Below, in pieces: positions 1-14,945 of a stretch of DNA of 64,000 nt. This DNA comes from Lysobacter avium (GTDB lineage: Bacteria > Pseudomonadota > Gammaproteobacteria > Xanthomonadales > Xanthomonadaceae), in contig NZ_CP063657.1 of the NCBI RefSeq assembly GCF_015209745.1, positions 1,550,001 to 1,614,000 of the forward strand, in the 5' to 3' direction. Below the pieces are notes generated by a model. The model did no database searches. It had not been told where the DNA came from and worked only from the letters and a program-made list of their open reading frames with translations. Position 1 is the first letter of the stretch. Each line of letters starts with the position of its first letter. The translations under genes were made by a program, and so were the position numbers.

Positions 1-488
1 AGATCGGTGAAGTTGTCGATCGGCAGGGTCAGCGCGTCGCGGAAGCTGCCGTAGGCGACTTCCTCGCGATTGCGCGTGTCAAGCAGCACCAGCGGGCGAC
101 CATCGTCATCGACGCCGCACTCGATCCAGCGCGCCAGATCCACCGGCGCCACCGTCGGGGCTCGCGGATGGTCGAGCGGCGCCCCATCGGCCCGCCGCCA
201 GGCGATGATTTCCGGCTTGACCTTCACCTTCAGCCGGGCAAACGGCTGGTCGTGGCTGCGGCTGGTCTTGACCGGCATGCCCGCAAAGCGCGGATCGTCC
301 CGCAGAGGCGACAGGAAGGCGTCGATGCCTTCCTGCGCGCCGGCCAGGAAGATATTGAGACCTTCCGGCGCCACCAGCACGGTACCGCGCAGGCCAGCCT
401 CGACCGCACGGCTGTGCAGACGCTCGGCGATCGCGTCAGGGTCGGCGATGTGGGTGAAGTGGTAGGCGGCGATATTGATGACCTTCAT
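1..488 (-). CDS. trhO: tRNA uridine(34) hydroxylase TrhO (YceA, UPF0176), partial
   Basis: Only the N-terminal 162 residues are present; the gene runs off the left edge. The translation starts MKVINIAAYHF and has the TrhO hallmarks: an N-terminal acylphosphatase-like fold with LRGTVLVAPEGLN, then WRRADGAP, then the beginning of a rhodanese-like domain (VLLDTRNREE and a PIDNFTDL stretch). The active-site cysteine of the rhodanese domain lies outside the window. The family oxidises U34 of certain tRNAs to 5-hydroxyuridine in an oxygen-dependent reaction. The start is the ATG whose A is at 488. Recognition is from sequence pattern and is fairly secure despite truncation. Confidence 0.85.
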   Translation of the reverse strand, partial: MKVINIAAYHFTHIADPDAIAERLHSRAVEAGLRGTVLVAPEGLNIFLAGAQEGIDAFLSPLRDDPRFAGMPVKTSRSHDQPFARLKVKVKPEIIAWRRADGAPLDHPRAPTVAPVDLARWIECGVDDDGRPLVLLDTRNREEVAYGSFRDALTLPIDNFTD

Positions 489-662
489 CCGCCGATTTTA
501 CCGGTGCGACTGGCTGTGTGCCGGCCGCCGCGGGCGGCGCGGAGGGAACTTCGGCGGCCGCCCCGGCGTCCAAGGCCCGTTGTCACCCGGTCAACATGCA
601 ATGGACTATTGTTGCCTGTGACCCGGCGACAACGCCGACCCCACCGACGGAGATACGTCTGA

Positions 663-1058
663 ATGAAGATCCAGCTCAACACCGACAGAAACATCCAGGG
701 CGACGAATCGGTCGCGGCCCACGTCGACAAGGTCGTCAACAACGTGCTGTCGCGCTTCGCCAGCCAGATCACCCGGATCGAGGTGCACCTGAGCGACCTG
801 AACGCGGACAAGTCCGGCCAGAATGACAAGCGCTGCCTGATGGAAGCGCGCCTGGCGTCTCGCGACCCGGTCGCCGTCACCGCCGAGGCCGCCACCGTGC
901 AGGAGTCGATCAACGGCGCCGCGCAGAAGCTCAAGAGCAAGCTGGAGAGCTCGCTGGGCAAGCTGGCCGCCGATGAGCGCAAGCCGCACCACGTCGCGCC
1001 CGGCGCGGATGCGCCGGTGCTGGACCAGGCCATCAAGGACATCGCCGACGCTTCCTGA
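663..1058 (+). CDS. HPF/RaiA-family ribosome hibernation factor
   Basis: A 131-residue protein of the HPF/RaiA (sigma-54 modulation, S30EA) family, which binds the 30S subunit and stabilises inactive ribosomes in stationary phase. It starts MKIQLNTDRNIQGDESV and has the beta-alpha-beta-beta-beta-alpha pattern, with IEVHLSDLNADKSG in the middle and a long amphipathic C-terminal helix (KLKSKLESSLGKL). A GGAG lies about 10 bases before the ATG. It carries a C-terminal extension of about 30 residues but not the dimerisation domain of long HPF. It is divergent from trhO and monocistronic by layout. The family call is solid; the exact subtype is not. Confidence 0.75.
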   Translation: MKIQLNTDRNIQGDESVAAHVDKVVNNVLSRFASQITRIEVHLSDLNADKSGQNDKRCLMEARLASRDPVAVTAEAATVQESINGAAQKLKSKLESSLGKLAADERKPHHVAPGADAPVLDQAIKDIADAS

Positions 1059-1156
1059 CACGAGCCGCGCCGCCTGCAACGGGCGGCAGCACGAACGCGA
1101 CCCGGCCTTTATGGCCGGGTCGATCTACACTGGTCGGCCGTACCCAGGTGCCGCCG

Positions 1157-1885
1157 ATGTCCGATCACCCCGCCCCATCCCCTGAGCGACTCTCCCGCAA
1201 GGTATCCGACCTGGCGGCGTGCTCGCGCGCGCAGGCCGAACAGTACATCGAAGGGGGCTGGGTCAAGGTCGACGGCGAAGTGGTCGAGTCGCCGCAATTC
1301 ATGGTCGATGCGCAGTGCGTGGAGCTCGACCCGGACGCGCGCCTGGAAGCCAGCGAACCGGCGACCATGTTGCTGCACAAGCCGGCCGCCCTGGCCTTTC
1401 CCGATTCGGCGTCGTTGATCACCGAGGCGAACCGCATCGAAGGCGACGAGCGTCGCGGCATCCGCACGCTGCAGCGCCATTTTTCCCACCTGCAACCGCT
1501 GATGCCGCTGGATGACGATGCCAGCGGGCTGGTCGTGGTCAGCCAAGACCCCCGCACCGCCCGGCGCCTGAAAGAGGACGGGGCGAAACTGGAGCAGGAG
1601 TACCTGGTCGAGATCGACGGCCAGGCAGGTCCCTACACCTTGAGCCGTCTTGCGCGCGGACTGAGCTACGAAGGTCGCACGCTACCGACGTGCAAGGTCA
1701 GCTGGCAGAACGAGATCCGCCTGCGCTTTGCGATCAAGGATGTCCGGCCCGGCCAGTTGCGCGACATGTGCGCGCAGGTGGGACTGCGGGTGGTGGCAAT
1801 CCGGCGCCTGCGCATTGGCCGTATGGGCCTGAACAAGATGCCCGTCGGACAGTGGCGCTACATGCCGGCCAGCGAACGGTTCTAG
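1157..1885 (+). CDS. S4-domain RNA pseudouridine synthase (RluF/RsuA-like)
   Basis: A 242-residue protein with an N-terminal S4 RNA-binding domain (about residues 9-60, RLSRKVSDLAACSRAQAEQY) followed by a pseudouridine synthase core. The catalytic motif is MPLDDDASGLVVVS, where the Asp after Leu matches the catalytic Asp of the RsuA/RluB/RluF class. The C-terminal LRDMCAQVGLRVVAIRRLRIG is the usual family end. The target uridine, in rRNA or tRNA, cannot be read from sequence. A GTG at 1148 also opens the frame, but ATG at 1157 has an AGG at a usable distance (1145-1147) and is preferred. It reads away from the hibernation-factor gene with about 100 bp between. Confidence 0.8.
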   Translation: MSDHPAPSPERLSRKVSDLAACSRAQAEQYIEGGWVKVDGEVVESPQFMVDAQCVELDPDARLEASEPATMLLHKPAALAFPDSASLITEANRIEGDERRGIRTLQRHFSHLQPLMPLDDDASGLVVVSQDPRTARRLKEDGAKLEQEYLVEIDGQAGPYTLSRLARGLSYEGRTLPTCKVSWQNEIRLRFAIKDVRPGQLRDMCAQVGLRVVAIRRLRIGRMGLNKMPVGQWRYMPASERF

Positions 1886-2006
1886 GCACCGGGAACCATC
1901 CAGCAACGCGTGCGGGTGCGTGGGTGTTGCCGATGCGTGCCAGTACTGCTGTGACCCGAGTGGCTGTGCGAAGCGAGCCTACGCGCGTTACAGCGAACCG
2001 GCGTGG

Positions 2007-3548
<1,542 letters not shown>

Positions 3549-3599
3549 GGTCATGCCTGAAAGGTGATGCATGGGGGTGCGACGGTCGCGGGGCCCGGA

Positions 3600-4728
<1,129 letters not shown>

Positions 4729-4850
4729 GTCCGTGGTTTCATGCGAAAAATGACCGCCAAGTCTAGCAGGCGCAAGGGCTGAGGGCGTCCCGCGCCTGTG
4801 ACCTGAGGATGGAATGATCGTCCTCAGTGCGTGACCGCGAGCCGCTGACC

Positions 4851-5735
4851 TCAGGTTTCGGCAACCGGGTCCACCCGCTCTCTCAGAAGCTGCCGCCAGC
4901 GCCGACTGCAGGGCAGCGATTGCCCATCTTTGAGGTGAACGCGTGCGTCCCCGCTGTCCAGCGGTTCGATCGAGACGATCTGATCGAGATTCACGATGTA
5001 GCTGCGGTGGATCCGCAGAAACCGCGCCGGGTCCAGCTTCGCCTCGATGCCCGCAATCGTGCTGCGCAAGGGGTAGGCACGCCCGCCCAGATGCAGGTTG
5101 ACGTAGTTGCCTGACGATTGCAGCCACTCCACGTCGGCTGCGGCAATCAGGAATTCCCGACCGAGCGTGCGTACCAGGAAGCGCTCGGGCCGATCCACCT
5201 GCTCGACCGCATGCCCATTGTCGAGAACGTCCAGCACGCTGGCTTCGCCTTGCAGTCGCAACACCAGCAGCCGGTAGCCGTGAATCAACAGCACCATGCC
5301 GATGAAGGTGCGCACATCCTTGGAATACTCGTAGAGCACTTCGGCCGGCCAATCGCCGAACTTGTAGCTGGCGCCCTGGGTGAGATAAACCATCTTACGG
5401 AAGGCCACCATTCCAGCGACGTGCAGCACGGACCAGGCAACGCTGGCCGGCAGATACCACCCAAGATTGCGCCGCCACGTGTCCAGATGAAGTGGCCAGC
5501 GCCGGGTGAACCACAGCAAGGCAGGCACCAGCGCCAACTGCAACAGCGCGCTGCTCCACGACCACGTCAGCGGCTTCCACCAGTCCAGCGCCAATCCCAG
5601 CCGCTGATAGTCGGCCCACTTTGCATAACTCCCACCCAGGGCACTCAGGCAGCAACTAACGACCCAGTACCAGACTTCAAAAGGGCGGCGATGCGCGAGA
5701 TAGCTCTCGGCGGGTGTCGGAGGAGCAGCCTGCAT
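4851..5735 (-). CDS. Membrane-anchored LytTR-family transcriptional regulator
   Basis: A 294-residue protein with about four N-terminal membrane segments (for example WYWVVSCCLSALGG, ALLQLALVPALLWF, VAWSVLHVAGMVAF and FIGMVLLIHGYRLLVL) and a C-terminal LytTR DNA-binding domain (about 195-290). The LytTR part shows EWLQSSGNYVNLHL and FLRIHRSYIVNLDQI, both typical. Such proteins bind direct repeats upstream of target genes; the membrane part may sense a signal, but no ligand is visible. Starts further upstream would overlap the leader of the divergent acyltransferase gene, so the ATG at 5735 (MQAAPPTP) is preferred. Divergent layout suggests it may regulate that neighbour; this is inference. 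Confidence 0.75.
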   Translation of the reverse strand: MQAAPPTPAESYLAHRRPFEVWYWVVSCCLSALGGSYAKWADYQRLGLALDWWKPLTWSWSSALLQLALVPALLWFTRRWPLHLDTWRRNLGWYLPASVAWSVLHVAGMVAFRKMVYLTQGASYKFGDWPAEVLYEYSKDVRTFIGMVLLIHGYRLLVLRLQGEASVLDVLDNGHAVEQVDRPERFLVRTLGREFLIAAADVEWLQSSGNYVNLHLGGRAYPLRSTIAGIEAKLDPARFLRIHRSYIVNLDQIVSIEPLDSGDARVHLKDGQSLPCSRRWRQLLRERVDPVAET

Positions 5736-5886
5736 CGGCGCATCATACGGTTGGTCGCTCACCGGAGAGCGGCAGTTCGTCCCTGCAAGCCCTCCACTGG
5801 TCACAAGCCACGCGCGATCAATCACTTGCATGCGGCGCTTTCGTATCCCGCGGCTAGGATTCGGGGAAATCATCGAGGACCGCCGC

Positions 5887-7104
5887 ATGCCCCGCCGCCA
5901 TGACATCGATGCGTTGCGCGTCATCGCCTTCGCCATCCTGATCCTCTATCACGTCAGCGGGGTGTATCAGCGCGACTCGGATTTCCACATTGTCAGCAGC
6001 TACCAGAACGGCTGGCTGGACTATGTCCGGATCGTGTTCAATCGCTGGCGGATGCCACTGATCTTCGCCATCTCCGGCATTGCCCTTGGGCTGGCGTCGC
6101 GGGGACGGAACCCGCGCAGCTTCATGCTTGCCCGCACCTGGCGCCTGCTGGTCCCGCTCGTTTTCGGCATGCTGTTCATTGTGTCCGCGCAGGCGTACTG
6201 CGAAGGGGTCAGCAAGGGAACGATCGAAACCGGCTATGGCGCCTTCATGTGGCGGTATCTGCAACTGCGCCCGTGGCCGGCAGGCACTTTCGCGGGGTCC
6301 ACCCACGGGATCACGTGGAACCACCTGTGGTACCTGGCCTATCTGTGGGTGTACACGTTGGTGCTGCTGGCGCTGGCGCCGCTGCTCCGCTCCGCCCCCG
6401 CACAGCGGGCCATCGAATCGCTGGTCCGCCCGCGCGGGCTTGCCTGGCTGCTGATGCCCGCGACGATGTTCTTTGCTTTCCTGGTGCTCCTGAAGCCGCG
6501 CTTCCCGGAAACCCACGCGCTGGTCGGCGACTGGTACCTGCATGCGGAATACTTTCCGGTCTTCGTACTCGGTTTCGCTGTCGCCGACAAAGCCGCGTTC
6601 TGGACCGGCCTGACCCGCCTGCGAAAGCCGTTGTTGGCCATCGCGGTGGCCTGCATTTCGGTGGAGCTGAGCCTCAAGGCAGCGGGCCAGCACCTGCCCG
6701 CCGGCGACGTCCCGCTCTGGGCGCAACATGTGCCTTGGGGCACGGTCGAGCGAGCGGCGCGTGCGCTGTACATGTGGTCGGCGCTGCTGGCGATCTTTGC
6801 TTGGGGCCACGCGCTGTTGAACCGCCCGATGCGCTGGCTCCCCTACGCCAACGAAGCCGTGTATCCGTGGTACATCCTGCACCAGAGCCTGATCGTGCTG
6901 GCCGCGTACTGGCTGATCCCTCTGCAGATCGGGCCCGTGCTGGAACCGGTGCTGGTGACATTGCTGACGATCGCGGGCTGCGCGTTGCTGCACGAACTGG
7001 TGATTCGTCGCGTCACGGTGCTGCGGCCACTGTTCGGACTCGGACTGGTGCCGCGGGGCGCGCGGCTTGAACGGCCAAAGACAGCACCGCTGCAGGTCGA
7101 CTGA
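5887..7104 (+). CDS. Acyltransferase family (acyltransferase 3) membrane protein
   Basis: A 405-residue integral membrane protein of the acyltransferase-3 superfamily, which transfers acyl or succinyl groups to extracytoplasmic carbohydrates or similar substrates. The N terminus RRHDIDALRVIAF with the His-Asp pair, followed by LILYHVSGVY, is the standard start. About ten hydrophobic segments follow, with EAVYPWYILHQSLIV near the end. That pattern is close to the OpgC-like (glucan succinylation) branch, but the substrate is not determinable. The ATG at 5887 has GAGGA seven bases upstream. It is divergent from the LytTR regulator. Confidence 0.75.
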   Translation: MPRRHDIDALRVIAFAILILYHVSGVYQRDSDFHIVSSYQNGWLDYVRIVFNRWRMPLIFAISGIALGLASRGRNPRSFMLARTWRLLVPLVFGMLFIVSAQAYCEGVSKGTIETGYGAFMWRYLQLRPWPAGTFAGSTHGITWNHLWYLAYLWVYTLVLLALAPLLRSAPAQRAIESLVRPRGLAWLLMPATMFFAFLVLLKPRFPETHALVGDWYLHAEYFPVFVLGFAVADKAAFWTGLTRLRKPLLAIAVACISVELSLKAAGQHLPAGDVPLWAQHVPWGTVERAARALYMWSALLAIFAWGHALLNRPMRWLPYANEAVYPWYILHQSLIVLAAYWLIPLQIGPVLEPVLVTLLTIAGCALLHELVIRRVTVLRPLFGLGLVPRGARLERPKTAPLQVD

Positions 7105-7113
7105 GGCGTCCCG

Positions 7114-8841
7114 TCACGCCGCTTCGCGGTGCACCACGACCAGCTGGATGGCGTCGCCGCCACGGTAGTCGTCCGCTTCCAGCCGGTAAGCGATCCGCAC
7201 CCGGGGCGGCGGTTCCTGCTGGTCCCAGCCACCGAAATGGATGGCGTTGACCCGCCGGCCAGCGAGCGCGAGTTCGAGCTTCAGGTGCTTCTGGCCGACG
7301 ATGCGCCAGCCGAGTACATCGAATTCGCCGTCGAACTGGGGCTCGGGGAAGCCCTGCCCCCACGGGCCGCCGTGGCGCAGTGCATCGGCGCTGTGGCGGG
7401 TGAACTCGTCGGCGGCGAGTTCGCCGTCACTGGGAATCTGCAGGTGCAGCAACTCGGGCGACAGGGTCAGCTCGACGCATTTGCGGAACGCATGCTGGAA
7501 CGCGTCCAGCGAGGCGAGCGGCAGGGAAAGCCCGGCGGCCATCGCATGTCCGCCAAAGCGCTCGATCAGGCCGGGGTTGCGCGAATCGACCGTGGCCAGT
7601 GCATCGCGGATATGGAAGCCGGGAATCGAGCGCGCCGAACCGCGCAGCATGTCGCCGCCCGGCTCGGACGGTGCAAAGGCGATGGCCGGGCGGTGCAGAC
7701 GCTCCTTCATCTTGGAGGCGACCAGCCCGACCACGCCTGGGTGCCATCCCGGATCGAACAGGCACGCGGCCAGCGGCACGTCGCTGGTGTCCAGGGCCAC
7801 CCGGGCAAACGCCTGCTCGGCCTCGTCGGTCATCTGCTGCTGGACCGCGCGGCGCTCGGTGTTGATGCGGTTGAGCGTGGTGGCAATCTCCCGCGCCTGG
7901 GTCATGTCGTCGGTGAGCAGGCACTCGATGCCGACGGCCATGTCCTCCAACCGGCCCGCCGCGTTCAGGCGCGGGGCGATGGCGAAACCGATGTCGCTGG
8001 CGCTCAACCGCGCCGGATCCCGCTGGGCGGCCTCGATCAGCGCCTGCAGGCCTGCGCACCCTTTGCCTGCCCGCAACTGGCGCAGGCCGGCCGCGACGAG
8101 GGCGCGGTTGTTGGCGTCCAGCGGCACCAGATCGGCGACGGTGCCGACCGCTACCAGGTCAAGCAACCGGCTGAGGTCGGGGCCGCGCCCGTTGCTGCCG
8201 CCGTCCAGCGAGCCGTCCGCGAGCAGACGTCGACGCAGGGCCAGCAGCACGTAGAACATCACTCCGACGCCGGCCAGCACCTTGCTGGGGAAGGTGTCAC
8301 CGGGCTGGCTCGGATCGACGATCGCATCGGCGGGCGGCAGCGTGTCGCCGGGTAGATGGTGGTCCGTGACCAGCACCTTCCACCCCAGCGCCTTGGCCGC
8401 GGCGATGCCCGGGTGACAGGCGATGCCGTGGTCCACGGTGACCAACAGGTCCGGCTGCAGCGGTGCGAGCTCGGCGACCAGCGCGGGCGACAGCCCGTAG
8501 CCATGAACCGCGCGGTTGGGGACGGCGTGGGACACGCGCCGCGCGCCGAGCATGCGCAAACCCCGAACCGCGACCGCGCACGCCGTCGCCCCGTCGCAGT
8601 CAAAGTCACCGACCACCAGGATGTGGCGGTCACCGGAGATCGCCTCAGCCAGCAGCGTTGTGGCGGCGTCCAGCCCCAGCAGGCCGTCGGGCGGGAGCAG
8701 ATGGGCCAGGCGAGGACGCGCCTGTGCCTCGGTAAGCGCGCCCCGGGCGCCGTAGATGCGCCGGAGGAGTGGCGGAATGCTGTCCGGCCAAGGTCCTGAC
8801 CCGGCACCGGCCGGGCGACGTACGATCCCGCCGCGGCTCAC
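7114..8841 (-). CDS. recJ: Single-stranded-DNA-specific 5'-3' exonuclease RecJ
   Basis: A 575-residue DHH-family exonuclease acting in RecF-pathway recombination and mismatch repair. DHH motifs are present in order: VVGDFDCDGATA, VPNRAVHGYGLS, LVTVDHG, VTDHHLPGD, then FAIAPRLNAAGRLEDM and the C-terminal DHHA1 domain with ERFGGHAMAAGLSL. The open frame extends further upstream, but that part overlaps another real gene. The GTG at 8841 overlaps the upstream TGA (GTGA) and gives the normal RecJ length. Tight coupling with the upstream phosphoglycerate-mutase-like gene indicates one operon. Confidence 0.93.
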   Translation of the reverse strand: MSRGGIVRRPAGAGSGPWPDSIPPLLRRIYGARGALTEAQARPRLAHLLPPDGLLGLDAATTLLAEAISGDRHILVVGDFDCDGATACAVAVRGLRMLGARRVSHAVPNRAVHGYGLSPALVAELAPLQPDLLVTVDHGIACHPGIAAAKALGWKVLVTDHHLPGDTLPPADAIVDPSQPGDTFPSKVLAGVGVMFYVLLALRRRLLADGSLDGGSNGRGPDLSRLLDLVAVGTVADLVPLDANNRALVAAGLRQLRAGKGCAGLQALIEAAQRDPARLSASDIGFAIAPRLNAAGRLEDMAVGIECLLTDDMTQAREIATTLNRINTERRAVQQQMTDEAEQAFARVALDTSDVPLAACLFDPGWHPGVVGLVASKMKERLHRPAIAFAPSEPGGDMLRGSARSIPGFHIRDALATVDSRNPGLIERFGGHAMAAGLSLPLASLDAFQHAFRKCVELTLSPELLHLQIPSDGELAADEFTRHSADALRHGGPWGQGFPEPQFDGEFDVLGWRIVGQKHLKLELALAGRRVNAIHFGGWDQQEPPPRVRIAYRLEADDYRGGDAIQLVVVHREAA

Positions 8842-9791
8842 TGCACGGATTCCGGCGCCGGATTGACGAAGGACCGCATTGGCCGCCGCCAGAAACGCCA
8901 GCGGTGGCGCGGCAGCATGTCCAGGCGGTGGCCGTCGGCGAATTCCACTATCACCGACGCAATGCCGCCCGATCCCAGCTGCACCGACAAGGGCTGCCAC
9001 CAGTCGCGATCGAACACCGCCAGATCCCGCAGATGACGCAGGTCGAACAGCCCTTCGCCGTCCTCCGTCCAGCGCGCCGGCAGCGGACCGGCCGGCACGC
9101 CGGCGGCGGTCGCGAACGCGGTAAGGGTGTCGTCGTCGCTGGCGATCCGCGCATGCACGGTGCGCACGTGGTCCGGCAGCGTGCCGGCGCCCCAGAACCA
9201 CAGCGAATTCACCGGCGCCAGACCCAGCGCGGCCCGCTCGGCATTGCGCGGATGGTTGTGCAGGATCACCTGCGCCTCGCTCAGCAGCGCCCGCCAGCGA
9301 CGCCCGTCCGGGCCGTCCGGCAATTGCTCGAACAGATCGGCGCCCAGAGCGTTGTCCAGCGACGCCATCGCCGGCAGCTTCGCGCCGGCGGGCATTTGCA
9401 GATACCAGCGGGACGGCACGGGCGCATCCAGCAAGGTCCCGCCATCGCCGAAGTACGGCTTGAGCGCGGGCAGGAACGCGGCGGTGTCGGCCTCGCTCAG
9501 CGACAGCGCGTCGCCATGCGCCATCAGGCGTGCGCCGTTGATCTCCGGCTGGATATAGACCGGGTCCGCGCGCATCCAGGCCGATCCCGCCGCGTCGCCC
9601 GCGTCGCGCTGACGGGTGACGGCGGCGACGGGCCAGCCGCGCGGCAGCACGTCAAACTGGCGCTGCACCAGCTCGCCGCCCGGATCGGAGCGGTCCGCGC
9701 GGGCGAACCAGCGACCCGCGCTTTCCGACAGTCGCTGGCCGCCGAAGCGGCTGCGCGCCGGCATCAGCAGGGTGACCGCGCGCCGGGCCAT
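8838..9791 (-). CDS. Phosphoglycerate-mutase-like protein (COG4255 type)
   Basis: A 317-residue protein of the kind found next to recJ in Xanthomonadales and usually labelled 2,3-bisphosphoglycerate-independent phosphoglycerate mutase or regulatory protein. Visible features are RRAVTLLMPARSRFG at the start, NSLWFWGAGTLPD in the middle, and a C-terminal FADGHRLDMLPRHRWRFW. The NxxWFWGxG motif is the best family marker. Catalytic metal-site residues of true iPGM are not evident to me, so the enzymatic role is doubtful. It starts two bases after the greA stop and overlaps the recJ start by four bases, so it is the middle gene of greA-this-recJ. Confidence 0.6.
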   Translation of the reverse strand: MARRAVTLLMPARSRFGGQRLSESAGRWFARADRSDPGGELVQRQFDVLPRGWPVAAVTRQRDAGDAAGSAWMRADPVYIQPEINGARLMAHGDALSLSEADTAAFLPALKPYFGDGGTLLDAPVPSRWYLQMPAGAKLPAMASLDNALGADLFEQLPDGPDGRRWRALLSEAQVILHNHPRNAERAALGLAPVNSLWFWGAGTLPDHVRTVHARIASDDDTLTAFATAAGVPAGPLPARWTEDGEGLFDLRHLRDLAVFDRDWWQPLSVQLGSGGIASVIVEFADGHRLDMLPRHRWRFWRRPMRSFVNPAPESVQ

Positions 9792-9793
9792 CC

Positions 9794-10270
9794 TCAGACG
9801 ACGTAACGGACGGCGACGATGTCGTATTCGCGGGTGCCGCCCGGTGCATCGATGATGATGCTGTCCCCTTCGTGGCGACCGATCAGCGCGCGCGCGACCG
9901 GCGAGGAAATCGCGATCAGGCCCAGCTTGATGTCGGCCTCCAGGTCGCCAACGATCTGGTAGGTCCGCTCCTCATCGCTCTCGGTATCCACCAGGTCGAC
10001 GGTTGCGCCGAACACGATCTTGTCGCCCACGTTCAGCGCGGCGATGTCGATGATCTGCGAGTTCGACAGCTCGCTCTCAAGCTGCTTGATGCGGCCTTCG
10101 ATGAAACTCTGCTGCTCACGCGCGGCGTGGTATTCGGCGTTCTCCTTGAGATCGCCGTGTTCACGCGCGTCGGCAATGGCGGCGATGACGGCCGGCCGCT
10201 TGACGGATTTCAGCTGCTCAAGTTCGGTGCGCAGACGCTGCGCACCCTTGGCGGTAAGGGGTGCTTGCAT
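9794..10270 (-). CDS. greA: Transcription elongation factor GreA
   Basis: A 158-residue GreA, the standard length. It inserts its N-terminal coiled coil into the RNA polymerase secondary channel and stimulates cleavage of backtracked RNA. The coiled coil (about 1-75) carries the acidic tip within [20 protein letters not shown], and the C-terminal FKBP-like domain ends [15 protein letters not shown]. The ATG at 10270 (MQAPLTAKG) has GAGGA seven bases upstream; the longer frame starting at 10303 has no such site. It lies 81 bp downstream of carB on the same strand. Confidence 0.95.
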   Translation of the reverse strand: MQAPLTAKGAQRLRTELEQLKSVKRPAVIAAIADAREHGDLKENAEYHAAREQQSFIEGRIKQLESELSNSQIIDIAALNVGDKIVFGATVDLVDTESDEERTYQIVGDLEADIKLGLIAISSPVARALIGRHEGDSIIIDAPGGTREYDIVAVRYVV

Positions 10271-10351
10271 GGAATGGTCCTCGGGCCGGCGCGTGGCCGG
10301 CACTGGTTTTTCTGCGACGTCCCGATTGTGCCCGGGAGCGTCGGGGCAAAG

Positions 10352-13603
<3,252 letters not shown>

Positions 13604-13604
13604 G

Positions 13605-14732
13605 TCAGTTGGCCTCCATCAGCGCAACAAACCGGTCGAACAAGGGGGCGACGTCCTGCGGACCCGGGCTGGCCTCGGGGTGGCCCTGGAAGCCGAAAAC
13701 AGGTGCGCCGGGGATCTCGATGCCCTGGTTGGAGCCGTCAAACAGCGAGCGGTGGGTCGTGCGCAGGCTGGCAGGCAGGGTGGCTTCGTCGATCGCAAAG
13801 CCGTGGTTCTGGCTGGTGATCATGACCCGGCCGCCGTCGTCGAGCGCCTGCACGGGATGGTTGGCGCCGTGGTGGCCGGACTTCATCTTCATCGTCTTCG
13901 CGCCACTGGCCAGGCCGAGCAACTGGTGGCCCAGGCAGATCCCGAACATGGGGATGCGCTGGGCAATCAGCTCGCGGATCGCGGTGATGGCGTAATCGCA
14001 GGGCTCCGGGTCGCCGGGACCGTTGGACAGGAACACGCCATCGGGCCGCAGGGCGAGCACGTCGGCAGCGGGTGTCTGTGCCGGCACGACCGTGACCCGG
14101 CAGCCCCGCTGGGCCAGCATGCGCAGGATGTTGCGCTTGATGCCGAAGTCGTAGGCGACCACGTGGAAGCGGCCTTCGCCCTGGGCGAATTCGTTGCTGT
14201 CCAGGTCGAGCTGGCCCTCGTTCCATTCGTAGCGCTCGCGGGTGCTGACCTCGCGGGCCAGATCCATGCCCTGCAGGCCGGGGAACTTGCGCGCCGCCTC
14301 GACGGCCTGGTCCGCGTTGATGCCGTCGCCGGCCATCAGCGCCCCGCTCTGCGAGCCGTGGCTGCTGAGGATCCGGGTCAGCTTGCGGGTGTCCACATCG
14401 GCGATCGCGACCACGCCCTGGTCCTGCAGCCACTGCGGCAGCGCGACCTGGCTGCGCCAGCTGCTGGGACGGCGCGGCACGTTGCGCACGATCAGGCCGG
14501 CGGCCCAGATCCGCGAGGACTCGTTGTCCTGGTCATTGATGCCGGTATTGCCGATGTGCGGGTAGGTCAGCGTCACCAGCTGGCGCGCGTACGAGGGGTC
14601 GGTGAGAACCTCCTGGTAGCCGGTCATGGCGGTGTTGAAAACCACCTCACCAACGGACAGGCCGGGTGCGCCTACGGAAACGCCTTCGAAGATGGTGCCG
14701 TCTTCGAGCGCAAGGATTGCGGGTTGGGTCAC
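13605..14732 (-). CDS. carA: Carbamoyl-phosphate synthase small subunit
   Basis: A 375-residue glutamine amidotransferase subunit that supplies ammonia to CarB through an internal tunnel. It has an N-terminal CPSase small-chain domain ([17 protein letters not shown]) and a class I amidotransferase domain with the nucleophile Cys in [12 protein letters not shown] and the His-Glu pair in GHPEASPGP. The GTG at 14732 is chosen: it begins [12 protein letters not shown], matches the usual family start, and has an AAGG about ten bases upstream. The upstream in-frame ATG at 14783 adds residues that look non-homologous. It is the first gene of carAB. Confidence 0.95.
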   Translation of the reverse strand: MTQPAILALEDGTIFEGVSVGAPGLSVGEVVFNTAMTGYQEVLTDPSYARQLVTLTYPHIGNTGINDQDNESSRIWAAGLIVRNVPRRPSSWRSQVALPQWLQDQGVVAIADVDTRKLTRILSSHGSQSGALMAGDGINADQAVEAARKFPGLQGMDLAREVSTRERYEWNEGQLDLDSNEFAQGEGRFHVVAYDFGIKRNILRMLAQRGCRVTVVPAQTPAADVLALRPDGVFLSNGPGDPEPCDYAITAIRELIAQRIPMFGICLGHQLLGLASGAKTMKMKSGHHGANHPVQALDDGGRVMITSQNHGFAIDEATLPASLRTTHRSLFDGSNQGIEIPGAPVFGFQGHPEASPGPQDVAPLFDRFVALMEAN

Positions 14733-14905
14733 GGAAAAATCGCCTTGTCTGCCAGGGGATGCTGAGTCCATCGAGCGCAACACTGGCCAAATACCGGCTG
14801 CAGCAAAGCGCGGACGCGGTGGGGGTTCCGGTCCGACAAATGGGGTTCAGGCGAACGGGAATTCTAGCGATGAAGCGCTGCGAGTGCCAGTGCTGCGCAT
14901 CCCAC

Positions 14906-14932
14906 CGCCGGCGGTAAGCACAGCCGCCGGCG
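14906..14932. repeat. Perfect 9-bp inverted repeat between dapB and carA
   Basis: CGCCGGCGG and its exact complement flank a nine-base loop. Six A bases follow on the plus strand, so on the minus strand, the direction of dapB to carA transcription, six U precede the hairpin instead of following it. This is not a standard intrinsic terminator in either direction. It lies near the dapB stop, in the 213-bp leader of carA, where carAB expression is commonly controlled. A role is only inferred. Confidence 0.5.
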
Positions 14933-14945
14933 AAAAAAGGCGGCG

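Noticed and set aside
14906..14932. Intrinsic terminator of dapB
   Set aside because: The hairpin is strong, but the U-run comes before it in the direction of transcription.
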